From HKCCE3408 sp038530555 (lineage in GTDB: Bacteria > Pseudomonadota > Alphaproteobacteria > Rhodobacterales > Rhodobacteraceae): a stretch of 64,000 nucleotides of DNA. The first letter of the stretch is position 1, and every line of letters begins with the position of its first letter. Below the pieces are notes generated by a model that was not told the DNA's origin, searched no databases, and saw nothing but the letters and a program-made list of their open reading frames with translations. Of this stretch, positions 26,176 through 34,991 are shown piece after piece. The DNA lies in NCBI GenBank assembly GCA_038530555.1, contig JBCBCN010000003.1, positions 282,484 through 346,483 of the forward strand. Direction: 5' to 3'. Position numbers and translations under genes: made by a program.

Positions 26176-26940
26176 TCAGAAAGGCAAAAGGATGTCAGCG
26201 ACCTGTTGGCCATAGCGCGGTTGCTGAACATCGCTAATATGACCGCGCCCGCCGTAAGAAATGCGGGCTGCGGCGATCTTATCGTAGGTGATAGCATTTT
26301 GACGTGTGATGTCTTCGGGGCGCACAAAACCCGTAATTGTCAGCTCTCGCACCTCGAAATTCACCCGGACCTCCTGCGTGCCTTCAATGCGCAAAACTCC
26401 GTTGGGCAGCACGTCCGTCACGGTGGCAGCGATCCGCAGCGTCAGCTCTTCGTTTCGCGTAACCCGGCCCTGGCCGGAGCTCGCGCTTGACGAAGACAAG
26501 TCGGCCGCTGAACTCAGATCCGCGCCGTCGGGAAGAATGCCGCTATTTTCAATGCGCTCCGGCAATCCAAATAGGTCAGAGATTCCAAGATTTTCAGAAC
26601 CGGAACGCGAGCGCCCTGAAGTGTTTGAAATGTTCGCACTGTCATCAATCTCAATCATGACGGTCAAAATGTCGCCGCGGGCCTGCGCCCGCCGATCACC
26701 CAGCAACGACTGCCGACCGGACGTCCAGAGGGAGGCGGCATCTCGATGGCGCATATGCTCCATTGATGCGGGGAAAGGTGCGGATGCCATTGCAATGGCC
26801 TCATTGCCACTGCCGGGCACGCTCAGCTGTGGCAGGCGTCCGACCTCCTCTAGACGCGTGCATCCGCCGACAAGCAACGCGCTGCCAAAAATACAGCCCA
26901 CCAGGCGCATAGCTTTTCTCATTACTGCCTCATTTCTCAA
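26176..26940 (-). CDS. flgH: Flagellar L-ring lipoprotein FlgH
   Basis: A 254-residue outer-membrane lipoprotein. The lipobox LVGGC places the lipidated cysteine at about residue 27. The body has FlgH signatures: SLWTSGRQSLLGDRRAQARG with DILTVMIEIDDSANISNTSG, then GVLRIEGTQEVRVNFEVREL, TITGFVRPEDI, and ARISYGGRGHISDVQQPRYG at the end. FlgH forms the outer-membrane ring around the rod. The ATG overlaps the flgA stop by 4 bases. Its P-ring partner flgI is about 16 kb away. Confidence 0.95.
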   Translation of the reverse strand: MRNEAVMRKAMRLVGCIFGSALLVGGCTRLEEVGRLPQLSVPGSGNEAIAMASAPFPASMEHMRHRDAASLWTSGRQSLLGDRRAQARGDILTVMIEIDDSANISNTSGRSRSGSENLGISDLFGLPERIENSGILPDGADLSSAADLSSSSASSGQGRVTRNEELTLRIAATVTDVLPNGVLRIEGTQEVRVNFEVRELTITGFVRPEDITRQNAITYDKIAAARISYGGRGHISDVQQPRYGQQVADILLPF

Positions 26941-27359
26941 GGTCCGACCTCGATCAGGCCCGGTCCGATAACCCGACCGGTTACTGAACTTCGTGAACTT
27001 AAATTTTGAACGCGCACACGTTCGCCGGACGCGCCGCGATCTAGCGAACGACCTTCGGTCAATATTAACAATCCACCTGCTTGATACCGCAGTGTGACGA
27101 TCTCATTTCGGTCGACAATTGCTGGCGGTCCAAGGTCACCCGCACGGACAGGGCGGCCTGCATAGATATTAATCCGCGCTTCGAGCCCGATGGCGAGATC
27201 GACATGCCCGAGCGCCCCCGCAATCTCGTCTTCCACAAGCTGGACATCAGCTGCGCGGATGATTTGCTGGCTCCGAATTGTGCCTGCGGCGACCACGCTG
27301 TCACCCCGCGCCATGGGCGGTACAAGCAATAGGGAGCCGATCAAGATCCAACGCAGCAT
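26937..27359 (-). CDS. flgA: Flagellar P-ring assembly chaperone FlgA (short form)
   Basis: A 140-residue protein with a signal peptide (about 1-19, cleavage near ARG) and a SAF-type domain (GHVDLAIGLEARINIYAGRP, VRAGDLGPPAIVDRNEIVTL, then VRVQNLSSRSSVTGRVIGPG). It is shorter than the enteric FlgA of about 220 residues, keeping mainly the C-terminal half, as is common in this bacterial group. FlgA is the periplasmic chaperone for FlgI assembly. It overlaps flgH by 4 bases and follows flgG by 4 bases. Confidence 0.9.
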   Translation of the reverse strand: MLRWILIGSLLLVPPMARGDSVVAAGTIRSQQIIRAADVQLVEDEIAGALGHVDLAIGLEARINIYAGRPVRAGDLGPPAIVDRNEIVTLRYQAGGLLILTEGRSLDRGASGERVRVQNLSSRSSVTGRVIGPGLIEVGP

Positions 27360-27363
27360 GGCT

Positions 27364-28149
27364 TTACCGGATTTGGGTAGTCGCGCCGAGCATTTGGTCG
27401 GCAGCGGTAATGACCTTCGCGTTCAACTCATAGCCCCGTTGGGCTTCGATTAGGTCAGTGATTTCCTTGACCGCATCGACAGAGCTTTCTTCGAGGAAGC
27501 CTTGCCGCAAGGTCCCCAAACCATCCTGCCCCGGATTTCCGTTGAGCGCCTGACCAGAAGCGGCGGTTTCAAGAAACAGGTTTGAGCCCATGGCTTCGAG
27601 GCCGCGAGGGTTGGAAAAATCCGTCAATGTAAGCTGACCCAAAAGTTGTGCGTCAGGCTGACCGGCAAAATAAGCGTAGATCTCGCCATCGCCGTTGATG
27701 GTGATGTTGCGCGTTTCATCCGGGACTGTGATGCCCGGCGCCACTTCATACCCATCCGAATTCACAATCAGACCGTCGCCGGTCACTTTGAAACTGCCAT
27801 CGCGTGTGAAAGCGCTTTGGCCTGATGGAAGCGTCACCTCGAAGAAACCTTGGCCTTCGATCGCAAGATCGAGATCCTGACCGGTCGCAGCTACCGTGCC
27901 TTGCATCATATTCACGGTCACGGAGGCTGCGCGCACACCCAAACCTAACTGGACACCGGTCGGAACAAGCGTGCCATCCGTCGCATTGATCGCGCCGGCG
28001 GGGGTGAGCTGTTGGTAATGGAGATCGGCAAATTCTGCCCGTCGCGCCGAATATCCAGTAGTGCTCATATTTGCCAAATTGTTGGAGATAACTTCGACAC
28101 GCATTTGTTGAGCGCTCATGCCGGTAGCCGCGATATCTAAAGCTCTCAT
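27364..28149 (-). CDS. flgG: Flagellar distal rod protein FlgG
   Basis: A 261-residue axial protein of typical FlgG length. The N-terminus (MRALDIAATGMSAQQMRVEV, then ISNNLANMSTTGYSARRAEF) and the C-terminus (LIEAQRGYELNAKVITAADQ) are the paired D0 helices, and ESSVDAVKEITDLI precedes them as in other FlgG proteins. FlgG forms the drive-shaft-like distal rod. It follows flgF after 17 bases, so the proximal and distal rod genes are in assembly-related order in one operon. Confidence 0.95.
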   Translation of the reverse strand: MRALDIAATGMSAQQMRVEVISNNLANMSTTGYSARRAEFADLHYQQLTPAGAINATDGTLVPTGVQLGLGVRAASVTVNMMQGTVAATGQDLDLAIEGQGFFEVTLPSGQSAFTRDGSFKVTGDGLIVNSDGYEVAPGITVPDETRNITINGDGEIYAYFAGQPDAQLLGQLTLTDFSNPRGLEAMGSNLFLETAASGQALNGNPGQDGLGTLRQGFLEESSVDAVKEITDLIEAQRGYELNAKVITAADQMLGATTQIR

Positions 28150-28166
28150 ATCTGCCTATCCTTTTT

Positions 28167-28889
28167 CTATGACCGCGCGCCGAGAGTGCGTAGGAAACCA
28201 CGCACGCGCTCATCTTCTTTGTCCAAAAAGCCTTGCCCCAATTCATAGGCGCGCTGCACTTCTATCATTCTGGCGATTTCGGCGACGGGATTGACGTTCG
28301 AGCTTTCTAAAAACCCTTGCATTAGGGTGGCTGGAGGGGCTGGCTCGATTCCCGCGGGGGCCGCAAACATGACGCCGTTTTGGTGTTGCAGGTCGAAAGG
28401 ATCGCTCGGCTGCCAAAGGCCGATGACGGTTAAGGCAGTGCCGTCCGCGCTTAGCGTTCCATCTTGCGCCAGAGTGATTTGCCGCGCATCGGGCGGCACA
28501 AAAACCGGCGCGCCGCCGGCATCGAGCAACCGGTTTCCGTCAGGTGTAACGAGTTCGCCGTTCAGGTCAGACACAAAGTGCCCCGCCCGGGTCAAACGTT
28601 CCCCGTCGGCCGTTTCGATCAGAAAAAAGCCATCGCCTTCAATCGCGATATCAAAAGGCGAGCCCGTTTGTTCGAGCCCGCCTTGGCTCAGCACGATCCG
28701 CCGTCCCGTCGCATTCGCCATCGACAGGCTGTCTTCGCCAGGCCCAAGGGCGCGCACATGTTCGGCGAAGATCACCCCTTCCGCACGGAACCCGGTCGTT
28801 GACAGGTTGGCGATGTTATTGGCGACCGTTTGCATCTCGCGCATCAGACCCGATTGGCGGGTCAAAGCCGTGTAAACGCTATTGTCCAT
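28167..28889 (-). CDS. flgF: Flagellar proximal rod protein FlgF
   Basis: A 240-residue rod protein. The N-terminus MDNSVYTALTRQSGLMREMQ, then VANNIANLSTTGFRAEGVIF, is characteristic. The C-terminal LESSNVNPVAEIARMIEVQR, then AYELGQGFLDKEDERVRG, distinguishes FlgF from FlgG. It lies between fliQ and flgG in the leftward operon. Confidence 0.94.
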   Translation of the reverse strand: MDNSVYTALTRQSGLMREMQTVANNIANLSTTGFRAEGVIFAEHVRALGPGEDSLSMANATGRRIVLSQGGLEQTGSPFDIAIEGDGFFLIETADGERLTRAGHFVSDLNGELVTPDGNRLLDAGGAPVFVPPDARQITLAQDGTLSADGTALTVIGLWQPSDPFDLQHQNGVMFAAPAGIEPAPPATLMQGFLESSNVNPVAEIARMIEVQRAYELGQGFLDKEDERVRGFLRTLGARS

Positions 28890-28901
28890 CTCCCGCCCCC
28901 T

Positions 28902-29177
28902 TCACAACGCTTCAATCAACGGGATCAGATGCACCGAGAAATAGCTGGTCAGGCTTTCGGACATGAAGTTCATCGTCGCCCAAAAAACGACGAGGATCGC
29001 CGCCAGCTTGGGCACAAACGTCAGCGTCATTTCCTGGATCGACGTCAGCGCTTGAACAAGGCCGACCACCAGGCCCGCAAATAGGGCAATGCCAAGGATT
29101 GGGGTCGAAATCTCAACGGCGATCCAAAGGCCTTGGCGCAGTGTATCAAAAAAAACTATCTCATCCATGAGTGTCAC
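28902..29177 (-). CDS. fliQ: Flagellar export gate protein FliQ
   Basis: A 91-residue protein with two membrane helices and the family pattern LRQGLWIAVEISTPILGIAL, then VGLVQALTSIQEMTLTFVPK. FliQ is the small subunit of the FliPQR export channel. Its position between fliE and flgF, apart from fliP and fliR, is unlike the enteric order but known in Rhodobacterales flagellar clusters. The start at 29177 abuts the fliE stop; an internal ATG at 29168 (MDEIVFF) is an alternative and fits the family N-terminus equally well. Confidence 0.92.
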   Translation of the reverse strand: MTLMDEIVFFDTLRQGLWIAVEISTPILGIALFAGLVVGLVQALTSIQEMTLTFVPKLAAILVVFWATMNFMSESLTSYFSVHLIPLIEAL

Positions 29178-29480
29178 TCACACCGGCATCCGAAGGATCT
29201 CTTGGTAGGCTTCCACCACCCGATCGCGCACGGTCACGGCAGTTTCCACCGCCAATTCCGTCTGAGCGAGAGCCGTGACAAGAGCGTGGCTATCCGCGCC
29301 GCTCGTCATTGCAGCCTGCGCCATATCCTCGCCGCGTTGAACGGTCTGAGAGAAGTTTCGAACCGCCTCAGCAAAGACCTCGCTGGCCTCTCCATTGGGT
29401 TGACTCGATCGGTCATTGAGACGCGCCGCCTGTTGCGCCTGACCGTAGAGCTGCGCGGCAAATGCACTCCTAACATCCAT
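29178..29480 (-). CDS. fliE: Flagellar hook-basal body protein FliE
   Basis: A 100-residue protein that links the MS ring and export gate to the rod. The C-terminal half (FSQTVQRGEDMAQAAMTSGA, then DSHALVTALAQTELAVETAV and VRDRVVEAYQEILRMPV) carries the conserved FliE signature, ending in the typical YQEIxRMPV. It abuts fliQ with no gap and follows flgC by 10 bases. Confidence 0.93.
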   Translation of the reverse strand: MDVRSAFAAQLYGQAQQAARLNDRSSQPNGEASEVFAEAVRNFSQTVQRGEDMAQAAMTSGADSHALVTALAQTELAVETAVTVRDRVVEAYQEILRMPV

Positions 29481-29490
29481 GCTTCAATCC

Positions 29491-29883
29491 TTACCGTCGC
29501 AGCAAATCGCTGAGCGATGACGACATTTGGCGAACCTGATCAAAGACACGCAGGTTGGCCTCATAACTGCGCTGAGCCTCACGGGCATCGGCGATCTCGA
29601 TCACCAAATCGACATTTGAGCCTTGGTAATTGCCCTGCGCGTCGGCGAGGGGGTGAGAGGGATCATAGATCACCGCAAGCGCGCTTTGATCGAGATTGAC
29701 GCGGCCGAGGCGCACAGCACCCTCCGCCGCTCCGATCGCGGTCATCGCCTCGAAACTCGCAGTCTTACGCTGGTAGCCAGGCGTGTCGGCGTTCGCGATA
29801 TTTTGCGAGACGAGGCGCAGGCGCTCCGACTGACCGCGCATCCCGCTCGCGGCAATTTCCAGAGTTGTCGAAAATCCAGACAT
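29491..29883 (-). CDS. flgC: Flagellar proximal rod protein FlgC
   Basis: A 130-residue rod protein. The N-terminal helix (LEIAASGMRGQSERLRLVSQ) is followed by NIANADTPGYQRKTASF, and the C-terminus (DAREAQRSYEANLRVFDQVR) completes the D0 region. The SNVDLVIEIADA motif just before it is typical of FlgC. FlgC works with FlgB and FlgF in the proximal rod. It is 8 bases downstream of flgB. Confidence 0.95.
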   Translation of the reverse strand: MSGFSTTLEIAASGMRGQSERLRLVSQNIANADTPGYQRKTASFEAMTAIGAAEGAVRLGRVNLDQSALAVIYDPSHPLADAQGNYQGSNVDLVIEIADAREAQRSYEANLRVFDQVRQMSSSLSDLLRR

Positions 29884-29891
29884 CGCGACGC

Positions 29892-30239
29892 CTAACGACC
29901 AAGCGACGTGCGCAGCACGTTCATCGCTGACTGATACACCATGAGTGCCCGGCTATGGCTGCGCTGAGCGTCGACGCCGCGCACCATCTCAAGCTCAAGG
30001 GACACCGTGTTTCCATTGGGCGATGCAGGCCCGGGCGCATCAATGCGGCGGGCAAGATCAAGCTGCGCGGGACCGTTTGGACTGGACGCGCGAAACGCCT
30101 CCTCAAATGAGGGCAGGTCTTGCGCCCGGTAGCCGGGCGTATCGGCGTTCGCCACATTGCGCGCGACTAAAGTCTGCCGTTCGGAGGCATGACGCGCGCG
30201 GGCCGTAGCAAGCTCGAAAATCTCAAGCGATTGGAACAT
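29892..30239 (-). CDS. flgB: Flagellar proximal rod protein FlgB
   Basis: A 115-residue protein starting MFQSLEIFELATARARHASE, then RQTLVARNVANADTPGYRAQ, the hallmark of FlgB, and ending in helical LMVYQSAMNVLRTSLGR. The ATG at 30239 is preceded by a GGGAG ribosome site; an in-frame upstream start at 30266 would add nine unrelated residues. It heads the leftward flgB-flgC-fliE-fliQ-flgF-flgG-flgA-flgH-fliL2 operon and diverges from fliI. Confidence 0.93.
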   Translation of the reverse strand: MFQSLEIFELATARARHASERQTLVARNVANADTPGYRAQDLPSFEEAFRASSPNGPAQLDLARRIDAPGPASPNGNTVSLELEMVRGVDAQRSHSRALMVYQSAMNVLRTSLGR

Positions 30240-30325
30240 CGGGGCTTCTCCCTCGATCAGATACACGTTGGCTTAACGCTGATTCCTTTAAGAACTGTAA
30301 GCGGCACCGACAGGAGAATATCGGC

Positions 30326-31648
30326 ATGGCTCACAACAGTTTCGCACCCTTGATCGAGCGTGTGGGGCGCGTCACCTTTCGCCGCGATGGTGGCGTTGTG
30401 ACGGCCCTGACTGCCGGTGCAGTTACGGTCGACGGTCTAAAAAACAAGGCCGCGATCGGTGATCAGGTGGCGCTGCAAAATGGTGTTACCGGTGAGATAG
30501 TTAGCTTTTCGAGTGGCCGGGCCCGGGTCATGCTAGAGGGTCAGCTGAACGGTTTGCGACCCGGCATGTCGGCGATGCATTTGGGCAAACGTGATGTATT
30601 TCCGTCGAATACTTGGATAGGGCGCGTGTTGGACGCCTCAGGCAATCCCTTGGATGACAGGCTGATTGATACCGGACAAACGCCGCGCGATCTGAACGCC
30701 GCACCGCCGAAAGCCACCGCGCGGCGCGCTCTAGGGCCCCGGTTGCGCACCGGACTAAGTATTTTCGATACCCTGCTGCCTCTTGTGAGAGGGCAACGGA
30801 TCGGTCTTTTCGCAGGTTCGGGCGTTGGAAAATCAAGGCTACTGGCCGCTCTGGCGCAAGGCATTGAGGCAGATGTGGTCGTGATCGGACTGATTGGAGA
30901 GCGGGGCCGCGAAGTTCGAGAATTTGTCGCCGAAACTCTGGGCGAAGAGGGACTCAAACGCGCTGTTGTCGTGGCTGCAACATCCGATCAGCCTGCACTG
31001 ACCAGGATGCGCGCGGCATACACGATGATGGCCGCGGCCGAGTATTTTCGCGACCAAGGCAAGCATGTCCTCCTGCTGGCGGATTCCATCACGCGCTTTG
31101 CTGAGGCTCAGCGCGAAGTCGCGACAATTGCCGGAGAAACGGCAAGCATCGGTGGTTTTCCGGCGTCTTTAACGCAGCAGATCATGGGGTTATGCGAACG
31201 AGCTGGCCCCGGCGCCGGCGCGCAGGGTGACATCACCGCGATCATGTCGGTCCTGGTGCAAGGCTCGGACATGGAAGGGCCGGTGGCTGACATCATGCGT
31301 GGCGTGCTCGACGGCCACGTGGTTCTTGACCGAGACATAGCGGAGCGCGGGCGGTACCCAGCGATCAATGTGCTGCGCTCGGTGTCTCGCTCTTTGCCTG
31401 GGGCCGCAAACGCTGCGCAAAACGCTCTCATCCAAAAAAGCCGACAGTTGCTCGGCGCCTATGACCGGATCGAGATGATGCTCCAGGCTGGGCTCTATGC
31501 GCCGGGCCACGACCCAATCGCCGATGAGGCGGTGCGCGTTTGGCCAAAGTTGGATCAGTTCATCGCCCTACCCAGCGACAGCGTCGAAACCTCTTTTGCC
31601 AATCTGGCGGCGATCCTCGCGCCACCCAGCAACGATGCCGCTGGATGA
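30326..31648 (+). CDS. fliI: Flagellum-specific export ATPase FliI
   Basis: A 440-residue ATPase related to F1-beta. Walker A GSGVGKS is at residues 164-170, and the Walker B region is HVLLLADSITRFAEAQREVA. The family motif DGHVVLDRDIAERGRYPAIN follows, then VLRSVSRS. FliI energises export with FliH and the FliJ-like stalk. It is transcribed alone to the right from the divergent flgB-fliI gap and converges on the DUF1217 gene with no bases between the stop codons. Confidence 0.96.
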   Translation: MAHNSFAPLIERVGRVTFRRDGGVVTALTAGAVTVDGLKNKAAIGDQVALQNGVTGEIVSFSSGRARVMLEGQLNGLRPGMSAMHLGKRDVFPSNTWIGRVLDASGNPLDDRLIDTGQTPRDLNAAPPKATARRALGPRLRTGLSIFDTLLPLVRGQRIGLFAGSGVGKSRLLAALAQGIEADVVVIGLIGERGREVREFVAETLGEEGLKRAVVVAATSDQPALTRMRAAYTMMAAAEYFRDQGKHVLLLADSITRFAEAQREVATIAGETASIGGFPASLTQQIMGLCERAGPGAGAQGDITAIMSVLVQGSDMEGPVADIMRGVLDGHVVLDRDIAERGRYPAINVLRSVSRSLPGAANAAQNALIQKSRQLLGAYDRIEMMLQAGLYAPGHDPIADEAVRVWPKLDQFIALPSDSVETSFANLAAILAPPSNDAAG

Positions 31649-32443
31649 TCAGGCGCCCTGCAAAAGTGTGAGGGCAATCGCAGCCGGTGTGGCGACTTGT
31701 GCGAATTGGTTAATTTGCGCGCGGCCGAGATAGGATTTCACCACATCGTCCATTATCTCTTCCGTGGCGAGTTCGGCGGGATTGTCGGTTCCGTAGATCT
31801 GGCGGGATCGCTCTTTGAACACTTCGACCTGACGGTCGAGATCCAACAGACCGATACTGTTCGGCAAGCCGAAAGCAGTCTCAAACACATTCCGCAGAGG
31901 CGGATTACCCATCAGTGTGAGCCAGGTCGTATCAGTGTCGAACCCTTCGGCCACAATCTCGGGCAGTTCACGGCTTAAGGTCAGTGCGAAACGCATATTT
32001 TCATTCTGCTCGCCCACGGCTCTCTCAAACTCTTGGCGCTCAAAACGCGACAAGATCTTGTCAGAGAAGCCCGCAGTCAGCGTCTTGGGAATGCCCGCTT
32101 CTCCGAACCCAAAAGCCTCGGAAAATGCGCGATACCGTTTGTCGGCCAGTCTGTTTGACAGCGCGGCATCATCAGATGTGCCATCTGCCAAGACTTTTTC
32201 GATAAAAGCTTTGTTCTGAAGGTCGTCTTGCAGACCATAAGCGCCGAGCGCGACCCGCAGCAATTGATAATCCTCGACCAGCTCTGATGCACTCAAAACC
32301 TGGCCGATATTCTCTTTGAAATAGGCGATATCCCGGCTGTTCAGCGGCGCCCGGGAAAACGCTTCCGTCTGGCTGTCAAGCGTGCGTTGAAGAAAAGTCC
32401 AACCCGCATAACCAGCCAAGGGGACAAGCGGCTGAAAGGTCAC
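31649..32443 (-). CDS. DUF1217 flagellar-cluster protein
   Basis: A 264-residue helical protein. The region SRDIAYFKENIGQVLSASEL, then VEDYQLLRVALGAYGLQDD, and the repeated pattern KRYRAFSEAFGFGE mark the DUF1217 family, which is found in alphaproteobacterial flagellar regions and has no settled function. There is no signal peptide. It is the last gene of the leftward flaF-flbT-DUF1217 series and overlaps flbT by 4 bases, so it is probably co-expressed with the flagellin regulators. A role in filament assembly or flagellin control is inference from position. Confidence 0.82.
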   Translation of the reverse strand: MTFQPLVPLAGYAGWTFLQRTLDSQTEAFSRAPLNSRDIAYFKENIGQVLSASELVEDYQLLRVALGAYGLQDDLQNKAFIEKVLADGTSDDAALSNRLADKRYRAFSEAFGFGEAGIPKTLTAGFSDKILSRFERQEFERAVGEQNENMRFALTLSRELPEIVAEGFDTDTTWLTLMGNPPLRNVFETAFGLPNSIGLLDLDRQVEVFKERSRQIYGTDNPAELATEEIMDDVVKSYLGRAQINQFAQVATPAAIALTLLQGA

Positions 32444-32850
32444 TGCGCGGTCCCGGTGGCGGCCATCAACCGCTCTTCGCGAGGCAGCAAGGTGCGCAGG
32501 GCCTTGAGCGCCTGATAAATGTTTCCATCGACCAAATGATCCGTGGCCAGCGCCAACTGAGACCGGCTATCGGCGTCCGTAAAGACCTGGCTCAACTGCT
32601 CCATCCCGCGCAGGATCTGGGGACGGGCCTCGCCCTCGTCGGCGTCACCCGACAAGACCAATTGAGCGATGTAGCACACACGGCGAACCGGCGTCGTGAC
32701 ATCATCAGGATGCAAAGCGTCGCGGAGCCGCAAGATATTGGCGTTCGGCGTCATAATCGACAATCGAGAGCGTCGATCCCCGTTCTCGACAACCGCACCA
32801 TTGATAAGAACCCGTTCCTTCGGGCTCAATTTCAGAACCAATCCGCTCAT
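32440..32850 (-). CDS. flbT: Flagellin synthesis repressor FlbT
   Basis: A 136-residue protein with the FlbT pattern: LVLKLSPKERVLINGAVVEN, GDRRSRLSIMTPNANILRLR, then YIAQLVLSGD and a helical C-terminus (NIYQALKALRTLLPREE). In Caulobacter FlbT binds the 5' leader of flagellin mRNA and limits its translation until the hook is finished. Here it lies downstream of flaF with a 4-base overlap and close to the flagellin gene, which has a leader region of roughly 150 bases. Confidence 0.93.
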   Translation of the reverse strand: MSGLVLKLSPKERVLINGAVVENGDRRSRLSIMTPNANILRLRDALHPDDVTTPVRRVCYIAQLVLSGDADEGEARPQILRGMEQLSQVFTDADSRSQLALATDHLVDGNIYQALKALRTLLPREERLMAATGTAQ

Positions 32851-33221
32851 TGCTTAACCTCCTGGCCTTGAAGACCGCGAAGCACCGCAGTGTTAATCTC
32901 AATCAGGGCCTGAGCACTGTCCTCACCGCGCAAGACCTTGCGGGTGTGGAGCTGCGTAAATTCGTAGAGATACAGGATTTGCGCACGCAATCCGGGGCTC
33001 AAGCCATTTTCCGCGTCCACCGCATCGCTGGCCAGCACTGTCCACAATTGCCGGTTCTCATGCAGCGCAGTCGCCTTGGCTTGAACACTCATATTCGGCT
33101 TCGACGCAGCGACCAGGCGCGCCGTGATCCGTTCGAAGGCCGCTGCCTCGGTGCCGCGCGCATCGCGCACAGGCGATGTTGGCTGAGAATAGGCGGCGTG
33201 GGCGAGTTGGGTCGAATACAC
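32847..33221 (-). CDS. flaF: Flagellar biosynthesis regulator FlaF
   Basis: A 124-residue helical protein with the FlaF features AFERITARLVAASKPNMSVQ, the conserved ALHENRQLWTVLASDAVDAE and LYEFTQLHTRKVLRGE. FlaF acts with FlbT in flagellin synthesis and secretion in Caulobacter and its relatives. It is the first gene of the flaF-flbT-DUF1217 set and lies about 90 bases after flagellin, with a hairpin between that probably ends or attenuates the flagellin transcript. Confidence 0.92.
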   Translation of the reverse strand: MYSTQLAHAAYSQPTSPVRDARGTEAAAFERITARLVAASKPNMSVQAKATALHENRQLWTVLASDAVDAENGLSPGLRAQILYLYEFTQLHTRKVLRGEDSAQALIEINTAVLRGLQGQEVKQ

Positions 33222-33271
33222 GGAAAAGTCCTCTTCGGCCTGCTTGGGCGTGAAACGCGAAGGAGAAGGAA

Positions 33272-33297
33272 GCCGCCGGGATCGAAACCCCGGCGGC
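33272..33297 (-). terminator. Hairpin after the flagellin gene
   Basis: GCCGCCGGG at 33272-33280 pairs perfectly with CCCGGCGGC at 33289-33297 around an 8-base loop, just beyond the flagellin stop at 33309. Read leftward it is followed by a pyrimidine-rich stretch, not a clean T-run. It is probably a terminator or processing/attenuation point before flaF. Confidence 0.6.
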
Positions 33298-33308
33298 GGG
33301 CCGGATTA

Positions 33309-34838
33309 TTACCGGAAGAGGGCCAGGATCGACTGCGGCGCCTGGTTCGCAATCGACAGCGACTGGGTGGCAAGCTGCTGCTGCACCTGCAGCGCCTGAA
33401 GACGGGCCGAAGCCGCTTCCATGTCGGCATCGACAAGCGTACCGATACCGGCTTTGAAGTTGTCGATCAGCTCACCGACGAAGTCAGACTGGGTCTCAAT
33501 CCGACCCTGGGCCGAACCGAAAGCCGCCGCCGCGTCGATCGAGTTCTGGATGAACACCTCGATGTTATCCAGCGCCTTATCGGCCCCCTCATTGGTGGAG
33601 ACATCGATCGTGTCTAGGTTGGCCAAGCCGCCCGTGATCACCGCATTTTCGTTTGCGTCATCGTTGGCGACAAGCGTGATCGTCTCATTGGCAGAGCCGG
33701 ACGTTGCGATGTTCAGAACCCATTCGTTGTTGCTGTTCTGGTTCACAAGGGTCGTGATATCGTCGTCGCCATTTCCATCGATCGCAGCCTTCAGACCTTT
33801 GACCACATCTTCCATGGTCTCGCCCGCTGCAGCCACGTAGGACGCCACAACGCCGCCCGACAGTGACACCTGATAGCCGTCGCCTTCATTCACGTTGGTA
33901 TTCGCGAAAGTTAGGCTCTCAGCGCGCTGGTCCAAAGTGACCGAGGTCGCACCGAGAGTACCAGCGGAGGCACCGCCCTGCGTGACGCTGACCGTCGTCT
34001 GCGCAAAGTCGACAGTCGATGCAAATTCGAGCGTGCCGGCGTTGTTGGTGACCGAAATGCCTTCGATTTGCGCCGCGTTGATTGCGTCGGTGATCTGCTG
34101 CGCCGCAACGGTGTTCGTTGCGTCCAGTTCGCCAGCGGCGAATGTAATCGAAGTACCGCCAATGTTGAACGCAAGCGAGTCGCCCGAGAAGTCACCGGTC
34201 AGGCCGATATCCGCGGCCGTTGGAACGGCTGCGCCGTCGTCGCGCACTGCCGCGCTGGAGACGGTAAGCGAAGACTCGGTGATATTCGACGTGAGGTCTG
34301 TCAGGCCACCGCCTGTGCCGAGCGATCCTGCCTGGGTGGTCAAGTCTTGACGGTTCACCTGAATCTGCGCGGCGTTGACGGTGCCGTCATTCGCTCGGTC
34401 GAGCGACGACAGGATGTTCACATCGTCAAACCCGTTCACGAGGTTCAAACCGTTAAACTGTGCACCGCTTGTGATCGAGCCGATCTGATCGACCAATGCG
34501 TCAATATCCGTTTGAAGCTTCGCGCGGTCGACGTTCTCTTCCTGCGCCGCGATGATCTTGCCTTTGATCTCAGTCAAAAGATCAGTCGTCGCCTCAGAAG
34601 CAGACCGCGCCACGGCGACAGTCGATTCACCCAGCGACAGGCTTTCCGAGATCGCTTTGAAACCCTTCACGTCGGATTCCATCACTTTCGAAATGGCCCA
34701 AACTGCTGAGTTGTCTTTGGCAGAATCTACTTTCTTGCCGGTGGAGATTTGGCTTTGGACGCCGTTGAGGTCTTTGTTGACCATTTTGAGGGTCTGAAGC
34801 GCGACCATGGCGCTGGTATTCGTCAGAATACTGGACAT
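33309..34838 (-). CDS. fliC: Flagellin
   Basis: A 509-residue filament protein. The conserved N-terminal D0/D1 part (SSILTNTSAMVALQTLKMVN, then STGKKVDSAKDNSAVWAISK) and C-terminal part (SAQGRIETQSDFVGELIDNF, then QQQLATQSLSIANQAPQSIL, ALFR) frame a large variable central domain of about 270 residues that is Asn-, Thr- and Ala-rich and surface-exposed in the filament. There is only one flagellin gene in the cluster. It is expressed from its own promoter region, with a CtrA-like site about 165 bases upstream of the ATG. The ribosome site is GGAAAACACTT. Confidence 0.97.
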   Translation of the reverse strand: MSSILTNTSAMVALQTLKMVNKDLNGVQSQISTGKKVDSAKDNSAVWAISKVMESDVKGFKAISESLSLGESTVAVARSASEATTDLLTEIKGKIIAAQEENVDRAKLQTDIDALVDQIGSITSGAQFNGLNLVNGFDDVNILSSLDRANDGTVNAAQIQVNRQDLTTQAGSLGTGGGLTDLTSNITESSLTVSSAAVRDDGAAVPTAADIGLTGDFSGDSLAFNIGGTSITFAAGELDATNTVAAQQITDAINAAQIEGISVTNNAGTLEFASTVDFAQTTVSVTQGGASAGTLGATSVTLDQRAESLTFANTNVNEGDGYQVSLSGGVVASYVAAAGETMEDVVKGLKAAIDGNGDDDITTLVNQNSNNEWVLNIATSGSANETITLVANDDANENAVITGGLANLDTIDVSTNEGADKALDNIEVFIQNSIDAAAAFGSAQGRIETQSDFVGELIDNFKAGIGTLVDADMEAASARLQALQVQQQLATQSLSIANQAPQSILALFR

Positions 34839-34991
34839 AAGTGTTTTCCTTTTCGTGGCGCGATTTTACGCCGGTAGTTGCTACGCCGCCGGTGATCCGA
34901 CGCCGCGATGAACCGCCTTTCTGACGCGTGCGACCCAGGTTTTAGGGTCACGCCACCGCTTTGGTGCAAGAGAACAAATGCCTGCGGCTCC

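Noticed and set aside
30240..30325. CtrA site between flgB and fliI
   Set aside because: Two TTAA elements are present but spaced 11 bases apart, not 7.
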